Origin: Kitagawia praeruptora | Lineage: Eukaryota; Streptophyta; Magnoliopsida; Apiales; Apiaceae | Length of the DNA: 64,000 nucleotides | Reading direction: 5' to 3' | Assembly (NCBI GenBank): GCA_037693485.1 | Contig: CM075345.1 | Span: 87,874,001 to 87,938,000 of the forward strand | Shown here: positions 12,693 to 24,409 of the stretch, one piece after another | How the letters are laid out: the number at the start of each line of letters is the position of its first letter | Position numbering within the stretch: position 1 is the stretch's first letter | Program-made: the position numbers and the translations under genes | The notes under the pieces: generated by a model | Told to the model about the DNA's origin: nothing | What the model saw: the letters and a program-made list of their open reading frames with translations, nothing else | Databases searched by the model: none

Positions 12693-13212
12693 TGATAACT
12701 CTGGCTCGGAAGTGGTGTAGCTGTAGTGGGGCGTCTCCAAAACAACACCGGAGGGGGGTGTGGCCCCGAGGTGCCTCCGGCGAATAAGAGTTGGCTTTTG
12801 AAGATAATAATCAAGTAGAGTATTACAAGAGTAATAAATGTGTGTAAGTGTGTAATAATGTCCAACCCCTAAACCCTATTTTCTAGGGGTATTTATAGCC
12901 CTAGGCCTAGGGTTTAGGGGTGGGTTACCTTTACTCCTAGCCGTTGAATCCGGGGGACAAGGTGCTGAATTCCTGGGATGTAGGACACGTGTCCCTATTT
13001 GTGGGGACCGTTGACTTAAGTGTGACTTAAGTGTGACAGCATGATTTGACACATGCTGTCCCTTGGACTTTAGTGCTGGTCAGCGCCACGTGTGGGGATG
13101 TCGGCTGAGCTGGGCTTCCACGTGTGCCAGGTGTCATCAATCTGGGGTCCACTAGTCCGGGGCGGTGATTCCGGGACCGGGGCCCACTAGCTTGGGCTGG
13201 GCTGCTCTTATT
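12693..13212 (-). mobile_element. 5' LTR of element D, promoter-proximal part
   Basis: This is LTR sequence between the PBS and the point of Sirevirus insertion, starting TGATAACTCTGG on the plus strand. It holds a TATA box at 12888-12898 and a telomere-like inverted repeat around it. The remainder continues at 31757 beyond the Sirevirus. No second copy of this LTR is in the window, so the outer end is a guess (about 31836). Confidence 0.65.
12866..12920. promoter_or_regulatory. Telo-box inverted repeat flanking a TATA box in LTR D
   Basis: CCCCTAAACCCTA (12866-12878) and its exact reverse complement TAGGGTTTAGGGG (12908-12920) flank the minus-strand TATA box GGCTATAAATACC (12888-12898). AAACCCTA is the plant telo-box, a promoter element of many host genes. 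The spacing suggests a core promoter firing leftwards into gag. Confidence 0.55.
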
Positions 13213-13514
13213 TGTTTAGTATTGAATACGGTAAAAGAATACAGAGGGGGGGGGGTGAATGGATTCTTGAACTTTTCTTGGATTGAGTCTATGTAGCAGA
13301 TAAGTGCCTGTGTGTGTAGAAGTGAAGGTGCGGATAAAGAAACAACACAAGACACAATATCACTTTAATCTAATATATTATTAGATAAAGGTTGCTACAA
13401 TCTGTGAATACAAATGGTAGTATTCTCAGCTTCGTTTTTCTCAGAGAGATATAGCTTACAGTGTATGAAAAACTTGACTCACAAAAGTTACTAAGTTATG
13501 AAGTGAGGCTGTGT

Positions 13515-13522
13515 CCTTATAG
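13515..13522 (-). promoter_or_regulatory. TATA-like site in the Sirevirus 3' LTR
   Basis: On the minus strand TTCTATAAGGAC is the best TATA-like match downstream of the palindrome array and upstream of the likely R region. The same site is at 30761-30768 in the 5' LTR. It was chosen by eye; the transcription start is unknown. Confidence 0.35.
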
Positions 13523-13798
13523 AACATGGATACAGCCTACTTACTGCAAATAAGGAAGCTAAACAAATTACTTTCTAGTATGTCTATCCTTTTTGAGTAA
13601 GTGTCCAAACAGTTACAGATTTGACTTTGCAAAGCCTGTTTAGATCCACTTCTTTAGCTCCTTGTCTCTTCTATATCTCTCCAAGCTTCCTTGTAGGCTT
13701 TCCAGAGCACGTTACAGATTGTGGTCCATAAAGTGCATTGGCTTGTTGCAGGTTTCTGACTTGTACAATTTCTTCAGTATTTTGTCTCCAAGAATGTA

Positions 13799-14198
13799 TT
13801 CGAGAAGTGACTAAGTAAGTGATTCGAGAACTAGAATTGACTTGATCGATAACTCTGAGTTCTCGAATACTGTTATATTGACATATCGAACCACTTCTCG
13901 AATAGCTCTTTTCCATCAGGATTCCTTGAGTTGTCGAATAGAACATTTGACTTATCGAATCCTCGAGATATCGAATAGCTTTCTGAGTCCTTGAGATATC
14001 GAATGGAACTTTGACTTGTTGACTCTTTGAGAACTCGAATACCATCTTGACTTGTTGACTTCTTGAGTTCTCGAATAGAGTAGTAGACATATCGAATCCC
14101 TGAGATATCGAATGAGATATCGAACAGTGTATTCAGAAATATCGAATAGTGTCTTGAGATATCGAATCCCTGACTTCTCGAATGCTGGACTTCTCGAA
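13799..14198. promoter_or_regulatory. Array of TTCnnGAA palindromes in U3 of the 3' LTR
   Basis: Seven exact copies of TTCTCGAA or its complement TTCGAGAA start at 13799, 13823, 13860, 13895, 14068, 14175 and 14191. An eighth, at about 14212, is mutated to TTCTCTAA. Related ATATCGAAT motifs fill the gaps. TTCnnGAA is the minimal unit of a heat-shock element; most copies here are isolated two-unit sites rather than the three-unit form that binds best. Confidence 0.6.
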
Positions 14199-14505
14199 TA
14201 GACAAATATACTTCTCTAATTTGTACTTAGGCAAATTCTTCATTTCTTCAAATCCCAACTGTGATTATTTGACAGTCTTTAACTCCTTGCTTGAGGCATG
14301 AACCTTGGAACTTCTTTCAAGCATTATTCTAGACTTTGTTTGTACAATTACACAACTAGGATTTGATGCCTACTACAAGTACAATACCAACAGAAACTCT
14401 ACAACTAGAGGTTCCCTCAGTTAAGAGGTCATGTAAGTAATGCAAAGCATTACAAACAATTAGGCTTGTTATTAGATGTGTACAGGCATGCCTCTGTAAC
14501 TAACA

Positions 14506-14519
14506 ATCTCCCCCAAATT
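14506..14519 (-). other. Polypurine tract of the Sirevirus
   Basis: On the minus strand AATTTGGGGGAGAT ends exactly at the start of the 3' LTR. It primes plus-strand synthesis and confirms the orientation. Confidence 0.8.
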
Positions 14520-14659
14520 GTGAGTGAGACCCTTAGTCACAATTTCATGTCTGATAACAAGCCTAACATACATAAAGATAAAACTTTAAAAGTAAAGGTA
14601 TGTATATTGAACACATAAATGGAATCACAAGATGAATGCTCTTACAGTATGATGAGGTA
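14520..14659 (-). other. Sirevirus 3' untranslated spacer
   Basis: A short non-coding stretch between the end of ORF3 and the purine tract. No feature is seen in it. Confidence 0.6.
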
Positions 14660-17486
14660 CTAGCCATTTTCATTTGATTGCATCTCCATTGCTTTGGCTT
14701 GTAGATCATCATATGCTTTCTGTTTCATTTCTTTCTCCTTTCTTGCATTCTCATCTATTGCTCTTATGATTTCTGCCATAGCATCCAATTCTTCAATCAT
14801 GATAGAGTTTTTGAAATCTTCAAGCACTGGCTTCAGAATGTAGGCAGGATAGTGACTGAGTAGGTTCATTCTTATATTGACATTGTCTCCATTTCTTCTC
14901 CTATACTTCACCACATAGGGATCAAGCTGAACTCTACACAATCCCTTTGCCCTTAGCTTTTCTGCTTCAATCTCCAGTCTGTCAATTTCTTTCTCCCTTT
15001 CTAACCACTTCTCATAGCAGCCCTTTCTTATCTTTTCAGCATAATCTCTCTTCATTTTCACAAAGTCAATCAATTCCAGCTTCCATACTTTCTCCACCTT
15101 GTCTTTAGAGTCCAGCAATGCAATGATTCTTTCTATCTCATACAATTTACCCCAATTCTGACAACCCCCTTGTTTGAATTTCATTTCTCTCCCATCAGTG
15201 TACTTGATCTCAAGGTGGTCATCTACAATTGCAGCAAAGCATATCTTTTGAGCTCTTAGAAATTGCAATTGCTCTTCATCAAAGTCTTCATCAAGTGGCT
15301 GGAGTTTCAATCCTGGAATGATTGTTAGGGCTCTTGATCTGGATAGCTTCACTCTTCTTGCAACATGTTTAAATTTCATCCTCTTGACATGGTTGCTTGG
15401 CAAAAATCTTTGACCTTTGTTGGTAGACCATAGTAGTATTCCATTAGCAGTTTGCTTTCTGAAACATACACATGGTTTCTTGACTTGAATCTTCTTCTCT
15501 TCTTGAGGTGGCAAAACAGGTGCAGAAGCCATAGATGTAGATTTTGCTAGGTCACCACTAACAGTATTCACCCTAGACTTAGAGCCTTGTGTTGTGGTGA
15601 GGTTACTGCTATCAATGCCTAAGGCTTGCTGTTTTCCAATCTTCCTCTCATAGATTTTGCCTTGGTCATCATCATTCTTCTTGTCCTTGTCAGCCTTCTT
15701 CTTTTTGTCTTCATCACCCTTATCTCTCCTGTGATGTCTTCTCCTCCCATCACTTTTATCTTCAGAATCATCATCCTTATTTCTCCTAGGTTGAGCCATC
15801 TCTGGAATTTCACCAGTTGCAATATAAGTTCTGAGGATGTGCAGTGCCTCAGTTTCTTCAGCATTTCTGGCTCCAACCTTCTTCTGTAATTGATCAATGA
15901 TAGCAATGATCAGTCTGTGATTTCTAGTGGTGAGATCATGGGGAATGACCAATTGCTTGATATCTTCAATTCTGGTGCCAGACTGATAAATGATTGTCCA
16001 TGGCTTCTTGATCACTTCTGGTAGCCTTGAAGGTTGGTCATTCCTCAAGTCATCAAACAGACTCTTGTTGTTCTCATTCTTCTTCTCAATAAGCTCAAGT
16101 ATGGCATCTATCTCTGAGTGTTTCAGTTCTTGTAGAGTCTTGTATGTTAGATGCCATATCTTTAATTTGGATATCATCACTATCTCCTTAATCCATAGAT
16201 TATTGACTTTCTTAGGAATGACAGTGATGCAATCAATCTGCTTCTTCAACTCCCTCAGATAGAACTGAGTGTCACCAACCTGTTCCCTTGTGGCTTTCAG
16301 AAACTCCAAGAAGGCTTTATCATGATAAACATTGGAGTTAGCAACTTCTTGTAGCTTGGCCTCAGTAACAACTTTAACTTCTACAGGCTTGGCACTCTCA
16401 GGTATGGAGGTTGGAGATTTGTCAGATGGCATACTCCCTGCAACTACTGTTGTAGTTATGGATTGCTTTTGTCCTCCAGGAGTAGTGATGTGCACAGTTG
16501 GTAGAGTGACAACTGGCAAGGTAGATGGAGGCTCATCCACTTTGGATTTTCCTTTTCCAGGCACATTTGGTAGAGATTTTGAAGTTCTTTGTTGACCACC
16601 CTCTTTTATTATTATGCCTTTCTCCCCCTTTGTATTTGAGTTCCCTTTCTCCCCCTTTGGATTTGAGTTCCTTGTCTTCTTCTCCCCCTTAGGCTTGTTG
16701 TCAGGCACTGAGGCTGTAGAAATGTCCTTTGGGATTGAAGATTCATCAGGGAGAGGGAGACCCATATGCTTCATCATAGCAGCTAACATGGATTGTTGAT
16801 GCAGAAGGACATCAGCTGTGGTGGATGCTTGAGTGTCCAACTGATCATTTAGCAGTGCAACCTTGTCTGTAAGATGAGCATTGGACTTGGTGAGAGTAGC
16901 CACCTCCTTCTCAAGTGCATCCACTTTGCTGAATAACTCAGTAGATTTGAAGCCAGACAGGGATTGTTCGTTGAGTCTCTGCACTTCAAATCTAGTCATG
17001 TCATGTACTGGGACTTCAGTGATCAGTCTGTTTCCATATAGATTTTTGAACATGGTCCTCAGCATGGCATTGGCATCTGTGGTCTGATCAGATAGAATTT
17101 GAAATTGATGCCCCAGACCTGTGACAGTATCCTTTAGCAGAGCTAGCCCATTGTCCATCTTGGTGCAGGTGGTGTTGCAGTGTTTGATGTCTTTGAACAC
17201 ACTGTCTAGCTGAGGGAATTTGGCATCAAATGTCCTCTTGATTGCTTCTACTGTGGTGGTGGTCTTATCACACACTCTATTGACCTCAGTTTTTGACACC
17301 TTTTCCCAGATAGTGAGTAGCCTTGAGGAATCCCTTGTGTGTATCATTCATAGCCTCATACACTTCACCAGGGGTCAGAGATTTGGCATTGGAGCCCAGT
17401 GAAGTGAGGTATTCCTCCCTGAGATACTGAAGTGCTTCATCAAGAGTAATATCATATTTTCCTTGCAACCAGGCATCTATGTTGCC
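14660..17486 (-). pseudogene. Sirevirus ORF3, C-terminal part (downstream of the solo LTR)
   Basis: The reading frame of ORF3 resumes at 17486 after the solo LTR, runs about 60 codons (IDAWLQGKYDITLDEALQYL), then shifts frame near 17300-17330 and stays open for about 890 codons to a stop at 14660. Recognisable features are a coiled-coil-rich segment (KVDALEKEVATLTKSNAHL), a lysine/glutamate-rich stretch with repeated KGEKG, a charged block rich in D, K and R, and a basic C-terminal half with long helices. No signal peptide or membrane span is visible. Genus Sirevirus elements often carry an extra, sometimes env-like, ORF after pol; the function is unknown. I see no retroviral envelope hallmark. 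Confidence 0.7.
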
Positions 17487-17491
17487 ATCTC

Positions 17492-20400
17492 TGTAAGAAC
17501 CCAAATTTTTGGTAGAATTAAAACTTTTTATTATGTATTGATAAAAGAATGAACGGTGATTCCGATTTTAATGTATTAACAGTTCTAATAAATGAATATG
17601 GAATGGATATAGATTCCAATGTTTATATGTCATGAAGAATGCAATGGGTTGACGATTTAGATTAGAATAATCTATCTCCTAGTAAGTCAAGATATGTTTC
17701 CTAAAGAGGAAAAGATATTCTCATGTTATCTAAATCGATATCTTTTATAAGACCAATGGTTCCGTAAAAGAGATAAGGAACGCTCGAAAGAGAATGAGGA
17801 CATTTTGCTAAGTGCAGGGAATAAAAAGAAAATAAGTGATGAATAGTGTTTTTGGGGGAAATATGAATATTATCAGATGACACTATATAGAAGTACCCGG
17901 AACGGATTTCTGAGTTCGTATTAATGATCCAAGGGGAAAATAAGTGTATGTAAAAGATATCGGATTCTGAAAAATAGCACTTTTATTTTCTCCGAGATTT
18001 TCCTAGACACTGAAAGATTTAAGGACTTAATAAAAAGATTTGAGGACGTATTCATAATCGGTGGAATATATAAACGTAAGATCGTCTCGTCAGATCACAG
18101 AAATTCAAAAAATTATTTTTCCTAAACGGACCAGATTGGGCCAGAAATTGAGATGGACTAACTATTTATTCCAGAGAAATATTTCGAAGGCAAATTCTCA
18201 ATCTAGGATATATATAAACGTAAGTAGGATTCGTCAGAATTCATAAAAGAGCGAATTGGAGAAAACTTATTTAACGATGTAAAAACGATCAAGTGAATGA
18301 TGGAAAATATCCCGAAACCCGAAAAATCTCAAATTTCAGAGAGAGCTTCATATTAGTAAGTGGTGACTAAGTGCACAATTAGAAAAGTTATTTTAGGAAT
18401 AGAAATTGAATTTCTTAAAAAGAAAGAGATGGAAGGAGGACGAGACGCACGGTAGGTTACGGTATACGCTCGCACACGGAACAGAAACTCATTTAGCTTT
18501 ATTACAACCAACCACAAGTAAATATCTCATATTTCTCTCATCTTCCTCCCACTTTTTCTCTCCATGGCCGAATTTATGCTTGCCAAAGGGAATCATGGCT
18601 AGCCTTGTCCGTTTCTTGCGTTCTAGTACTCCAATCGAAGCCCTTTCCGAGCTCTACGCATCTACGGTAACCACTCTCTTCACCTCCAACCTTAGCTTGT
18701 TCATTTCTCATGATTTATAGGCTGTGATACAGTGATTTTAATTTTGAAACTTCTTAGAATTTGAAATTGAAAGCATGGATGAGTAATTAAGGTTATGGGT
18801 TAGTCGTTTATGCGTTTAGCTTAGCGATTGCATGAGTTATCGATAGATTTTCATAAAAATGAAGAACCCACTGGTTATGCACGGTTTTTTTGGCTGATTA
18901 ATGGAGTATATTTGATGTTAAGATGTATGGTATGCCCGGTGTGGCTTGGTTGTGTTGAAATAAATTTGGAAACGTTCGATTTATAGCCGTCGTAATGCCG
19001 AAATTTCGTTCACCCATAAATTTCGTGCATCACAGTTGGTATAAGTCACTGGTCTTGTTGAATATAAGACTTGCCCTTGTATATCTTGAGTCATAGATCA
19101 CATTGGCGAAAGAATCGAAGCATTTGGACTTACGGTTTAGGAGTTATGGTCAAAACCGTGAAAGTGGTTCGAAACCGTAAAAGCATGTTCGTAACTGAAA
19201 TTGAACCTTCTTAAAATGAGTTATGCAGTGATGAATCATGGTAATTAATTACTAGAGATAAAAAGGAAGGTGTGAGAGAAAACCACATGTCAAACGAATC
19301 GTTTTTCGATTTTATAAAAATGTTCGAATCAAGGTTAAGCGCGAACGAACCCTTAAAAGTACACTTGGTTAAAACTTTGGTAAATCACTTAGAAAACGAG
19401 CGATAAAACTCGAGGTATAACCTTGGTTCGTAAATGACCGACCTTAGAACTTATACGACTTAAGTATATACCAAGTGTAAGTATGACGACGTGTCTTAGT
19501 AGCGAATGAATGACGGGTCATAGCGATAATAAAGAGAGTGGTGTTCAACGAGATAACTCGAAAACGTGTTTCAACTTAAGTTAAGTTAAACTTAGCCTTT
19601 TAAAAAGTGTTAAGTGATTGACCTCGGTTATTGTGACTATTTATAGATCACTGGATTGACACGAGGCACACTACCCCTACAGGATTACCAGGCAAGTTTC
19701 CAATACCTTGGAACTGTTGTTGTGATAATATATATAATTGTGGTAATACATATGCCATAGCATGCATGCTTGTTTTCAAAGTATATTGGAATACTTGTTC
19801 CCTGAATTAATATTGGCTTATAGACTAGATATGGATTATCAGTTATAAGCAGGATTGTGTTTCTAGGACCCTTAGTGAAGGGCGTATGATATTTATTCTT
19901 TAAATATGAGACCGGGAGTCGGTATTTTGTGTTATATAGATAGTCGTGGAAACCCGGAGGGATTCCAGCGACAGAGTAGTATTTATTTTGAGGAATGTTA
20001 TTATTAAACATTATTTATATTTCCATAAAAGTATCAAATACTTGGAAATCTTTCGAGAAATGTTATTTGAGTATTATTTCAGTCGAGAAATATTAAATGA
20101 ATATTATTTTTGAATATTCATTAGAGTTTGATTATTAATGAATAATTACTTTGATATTCATTGGGATTTTATTCACTAAATGAATATCACTTTCGGATAT
20201 TCATTTAAGTTTTATGTATTTGATAAATATTATTTTTAAAAGTATTCTTTGGAAGTTCTAATTACTCAAGGAATATTATTTCAAATATTAAGGTTTCGAT
20301 TACTAAATGAATATCATTTGGATATTTATTTAGAATATTATTTGTTAAATGAATATTATTTGGATATTCATTTAGAACATTATTTGTTTAATGAATATCA

Positions 20401-22264
20401 ATTGAATATTCATTTGGGATTTATTTATTAAATGAATATAATTTTGAATATTCATTTAAGATTTTATGTACTTGATGAATATTATTTTAAAATATTCATT
20501 TGGGGTTTTATTTACTTAAGGAATATTGCTTCGAATATTCCTTTAAAGTTTTGATTACGAAAAGAATATTATTTGGCTATTCATTTATTATATTATTTAT
20601 TAAATGAATATTATTTTCAAATATTCATTTAAGGTTTGATTTATTTAGTGAATATTATTTTAAATATTTATTTGAGTCTATTTAATTAATGAATATTATA
20701 TTGAATATTCATTTAAAGAAGAGAGTTATTTAGTAAATTATTCTATATATTTATTCGAGGATTACTTACGAGCAATATTATGATTTAATCATATTCCTTA
20801 ATTATTATTGATTTAATAAATATTCTTGGAATATTTATTTAAATTCTTTTAAGTTCTTTTTATAATAATTCATATTATTCAAAGATTATCTTTCATCTTC
20901 AGATATGGTGTAAAATATTTCGGAATATTTTATGACTATTTTTATCAAGGGGAGGTTCCCAAAACTTTATTTTCATTTAAATCTATCTTATAAGAAGATT
21001 TAAATACTCGCTCAACTTCCAAAAATATATAAGGGGACCTCACTTGAGTGATGTTATTTATTGGACTGCCCGGTCCTATACTTGCTAAACTATCTTGTCA
21101 CTCACATCTTGATTCTTTCAAACATCGATATGAGTCTGTTTGGTTACCTCCTCAACGCTCGAGGGGTAAGATTGACGGAACAAGTTTATATCCATTAACA
21201 AGCATCAGCTTAGGAAATATTGGTGAAATTTTCCTTTCCAATTAGATACGACTACTTTGTGGAGTCCTATCAACAAGTACTATACTTGGGGAAAGGGGGA
21301 CGAACTTTATGTTTCAGAATTATGGATGTTATTCGAACTAGGAGACGCGTAAGTGGCCGAGTGGCGCCGGTCCAGCAATTAATGGCCCAACCGTTGGCCG
21401 GGGGGGTTCCAGAGGGCGGGCGATCCGTCGGTGCTTCCTTCTACATGTAGAGAACAAATGATGGGGAGCATGACATGCGACTGATCATCGTAAATGTTGT
21501 GGCTCCTGGCGCGGCAAGCTCCCGTATTAGTTCATCTTCCAAATTGGGAAATCTTCTGCAACATTATCATTGTTGGCAGGTTTGAAAAGTACTTGAACTG
21601 GAATTGCAATATTCTTCCAGCAAGTTCCTCTATCATGAAAATTTGATAATATCTTGCTTATCTTTGCCATAGCAGATATTTCTTCGGATCAATTATATTT
21701 TAAGTTACTTTCTAAGTACATCTCATACCTTGTATTGGAAATACGGTCGTTAATGCATGGCATATGATATCAAAGATATTTTGAACTGTTATATATTATT
21801 ACTGTTCAGTTATATTCTTTTAGGTGGGCTATTGCTCACCCTTGCTTTATTTATCTATATCACAACAACAGCTAGATCAGATGGTCACGCAAGGCGCACT
21901 CAGCATAAGCAGGTGATAGCCGTCAGAGGAATAACCGCTGAGATCATAGCTACCATTGCTGAAGAGGCAGCTACTGGTAGGCTAGTTGTTAGCATTTGAG
22001 TATCAAATATAATTATTATATGGCATATGCAAATGGATGGCAAAGAGTATGTAAGGGTTAATTGTAATTCTTTGGGTTGTAAGAACTCAAACTTGTGATT
22101 AATAATATTGACGGTTACTCTGATTTCATCTCTGGGACTATAACAGGTGTGATTTATGTTGTTGTTTTGGGTCACAAGGTTGTAATTTAGATTATGTTGG
22201 TTTTGTAGATGGATATTGAGACCGTAACGACCAGATCCCTGACCCCGGATCTGGGGGTGTTACA
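17492..22264 (+). mobile_element. Solo LTR, 4.77 kb, family A (copy A2)
   Basis: Starts TGTAAGAACCC, ends GGATCTGGGGGTGTTACA and is collinear with LTR A1 (4271-9295). It is flanked by a perfect ATCTC duplication (17487-17491 and 22265-22269) and has no PBS, purine tract or coding sequence beside it. It is therefore what remained after recombination between the two LTRs of a complete element that had inserted in Sirevirus ORF3. It holds the same palindrome array (20060-20725) and the same small open stretch near its end (21757-21999) as A1. It is about 250 bp shorter than A1. Confidence 0.93.
20060..20725. repeat. Array of AT-rich palindromic units within solo LTR A2
   Basis: Counterpart of 7245-7770: a dozen or so units built on ATGAATATTA...GAATATTCATTTA, each a weak inverted repeat. 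The array is longer here than in A1, so it has changed in copy number since the copies diverged. Confidence 0.7.
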
Positions 22265-24208
22265 ATCTCTCTCAGCATCATCAATGATCTTTGTCTTCTG
22301 CACCTCCACATCATCCCTATGGCATAACAGAATAGCCTCATAGTCTGGATTAGGCATGTCTGCAGTGAGAAGGTTCTGAGCAATCTTTGTGAACTCAGGA
22401 ATCTGATCCACAATTAAGCTTTGAAGTGCTTCAACCGTCAATTATTGTGGAGCAGACCCTGATCCTGAAGCACTGTCATGTTGCACAGGCTTCAGCCATT
22501 GTGACATAAAGTCAGAGCTAGAGCTAGGCAAGCTAGACTCCTCAGTTACAGATGCAACTTCTGTAACCGGATGGATTGACTCTACTACTGGTGTCATCAC
22601 AGAAGTGGGATGAATTACACCAGCAGTTGACACAGGCATAGAGTCTCTAGTAAAAACTAGTGGAACCTCTGTGTTTGTGATGGTGTCATCAGGAGATGCC
22701 TCAGCATGCATTCCCTCACCATCTAAATGTGGGTTCTGAGTGGTGAGCAAAGTGTCATGCACTAAGTCACTTGAAATTATTGGCTCATCAAGAGAAAAGA
22801 ATTCTTGATGATCAATGCCTTGCATCTCAGTTGCCTGAGTTGCAGGTTCCAAAGAAATTTCAGAGTTAGATTCTGGAAGAGAAGTGTGTTTAAGAGTAGA
22901 TTTTGGCAACTCCCCCTGAGAGATAGAGGGAGTTTCAAATGTGATGTGCTCTCCACTCAGTGTTGTCCCAGCCTTATCACTCCCATGTGCTGACTCTATA
23001 CAAGAAGGTGCATTGGGGAGGATGCTTGATTCTATAGGTGCACCCTGTTGAGAGGATACACCTAGTGAGCTGTGTGCCCCTGATTTTACAACTTCAGCCA
23101 TTTGTGTGACTGAAGAGGTGGTCTTAGTTTTCTTCTTCTTTGTCCTGTGTAAGGGTGACTCAGGTTCCTCACTTCCTAGACCTAATTCAACAGCTAATGC
23201 TGCTTCAGATAAGATATTTAATGGTGCAGACATTACTTCCTTTCTCTTCTTTTTACTAACATCACCCTTTTGAGAGGATGATGCAGTTGGCTCAGTATGT
23301 GGTAGAGTGTTTGGTTGAGAGGGTTGGTTAGCAGGCCCTGGGTTAGCATTTTGTTCTACTTGCTTGGGCTGTGCTATCTTAGATTTTGCATCAAATGTTG
23401 GCATGTTGTGGGGATAAGTCCTAAACAAACTCTCCATATGGGGAGTTATGTTCAGTCTTACATCCACATCATTCCTAGTCTCCAAATTACCAAAAATGAG
23501 TTTGGTCATGGACTTAGGATAGCATATTTTATTTTTATCAATCCCAGGCAATTCAATCAATGAAGCATTTTTATAATTAAGTACAGATTGAATAAAGCGA
23601 GGGAAGAAAATATCAGTACCTCTCTTGGTTGTGTTCTTACCAAGTCTCCCATATAGTTCTTGGAGGATGATTTGGCCAACATCAATCTTCTTTCCATAGG
23701 CCAAAGCATATCCAATTTGCTGCACAGGTGCACTGATTTGATCAAAGCTTGATTTCCTGGCAGTGAAGACTTGGAGAAGAGTTGCAAACACATAGCTCCA
23801 CTCCTTTCTCAGATTCTTTCTGTTTAGCTTTCCAAGATTGATCCCATCTGAGTAGTTGATGAACTCAAAGAATTCCGCTAACTCTGCATTAGTGGCCATT
23901 CTGTCAAATGACTCTTGTTGTAGGCCCAGTGCTTGGTTCATGTCTGCAGTAGTGATAATGATTTCCTTATCTTGAATCTTGCAGTAGATGATATATGAAG
24001 TGATTGCGTTTTCCAGGGCTACAACCTCCACAATAGCAGAACCCCAAAACTGTTCCAGGATATCTAGATACAGAGTTGGGTTGGCAGAGAGTGCATCCTT
24101 GATATATGACTCCGCCATCCATTTCACAAAGCACTTGAAATTGGCATTGGGTGCTTCAACATCACTAGTGAGAGCGATAAAGTTGGTGTTGAACTTTACT
24201 GTTGCCAT
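22187..24208 (-). pseudogene. Sirevirus ORF3, N-terminal part (upstream of the solo LTR)
   Basis: Begins with ATGGCAACAG at 24208 in a strong plant context and is open for 588 codons to a TAA at 22442. The same frame then continues to the solo LTR at 22269, where the last codons up to 22187 are LTR. The first 250 residues are a folded-looking domain (SYIKDALSANPTLYLDILEQ, WSYVFATLLQVFTARKSSFD, FFPRFIQSVLNYK). From memory this matches N-termini of large proteins predicted from asterid Sireviruses. A long low-complexity Ser/Thr/Pro/Glu-rich region follows with a basic KKKKTKTTSS patch. The single TAA probably disrupts an originally continuous ORF of about 1,600 codons. Function unknown. Confidence 0.72.
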
Positions 24209-24409
24209 TTGTGTAGAAGAGAGAAAATAAATTGAAGGTTGAAGAAGAAATTTGGCTTTTCGTAGCTAGGGTTTCAGGGGTTTAGAGAGTGTAGATGCTT
24301 GAGAAATCGAATGAAATGAATCGAATAGATGTGAAATTGTATAAGTATGAAGTACTTGAATTGTCGATTAGCAGAAAGTTTTGTATCGACAAGTCAGGCA
24401 TTCGAGAAG
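24209..24409 (-). promoter_or_regulatory. Candidate internal promoter and leader of ORF3
   Basis: Reading the minus strand towards the ORF3 start there is a TATA-like ACTTATACAA (24338-24346), a telo-box AAACCCTAG (24266-24274), a CT-rich leader and the start context CACAAATGGC. This resembles an ordinary plant gene promoter and 5' leader more than retrotransposon inter-ORF sequence. The TTCGAGAA array lies immediately upstream. Promoter activity is inferred only. Confidence 0.45.

Larger units (their letters stand above)
9296..13212 (-). mobile_element. Tat-like Ty3/gypsy element D, 5' half (LTR part, PBS, gag, protease, RT)
   Basis: Read on the minus strand this is LTR (from 12693 rightwards), PBS, gag, aspartic protease and the start of RT, then an abrupt end at 9296 where LTR A1 is inserted. 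Its own LTR is interrupted at 13212 by the Sirevirus, whose TTATT target duplication is at 13208-13212 and 31752-31756, so the rest of the LTR resumes at 31757. RT motifs and the gag cysteine-histidine region are of the Tat/Ogre/Retand group. RNase H, integrase and the 3' LTR lie on the far side of LTR A1, outside the window. Confidence 0.8.
13213..14505 (-). mobile_element. 3' LTR of the Sirevirus
   Basis: It matches 30463-31751 over its whole length, starts TGTTTAGTATTG and ends CTGTAACTAACA on the plus strand, and adjoins a purine tract at 14506. One difference from the 5' LTR is a run of ten G rather than six near 13247. A cluster of TTCTCGAA palindromes lies at 13799-14198. Short ORFs inside are by-products of the repeats. 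Confidence 0.93.

Noticed and set aside
13671..14205. 139- and 110-codon minus-strand ORFs in the Sirevirus 3' LTR (also 30917-31451)
   Set aside because: They are read through the TTCTCGAA repeat array in two frames at once, overlap each other and fall in U3. They are by-products of the repeats.
15626..16799. Several plus-strand ORFs of 60-95 codons opposite Sirevirus ORF3
   Set aside because: They mirror the codon pattern of the real minus-strand ORF and have no domains of their own.
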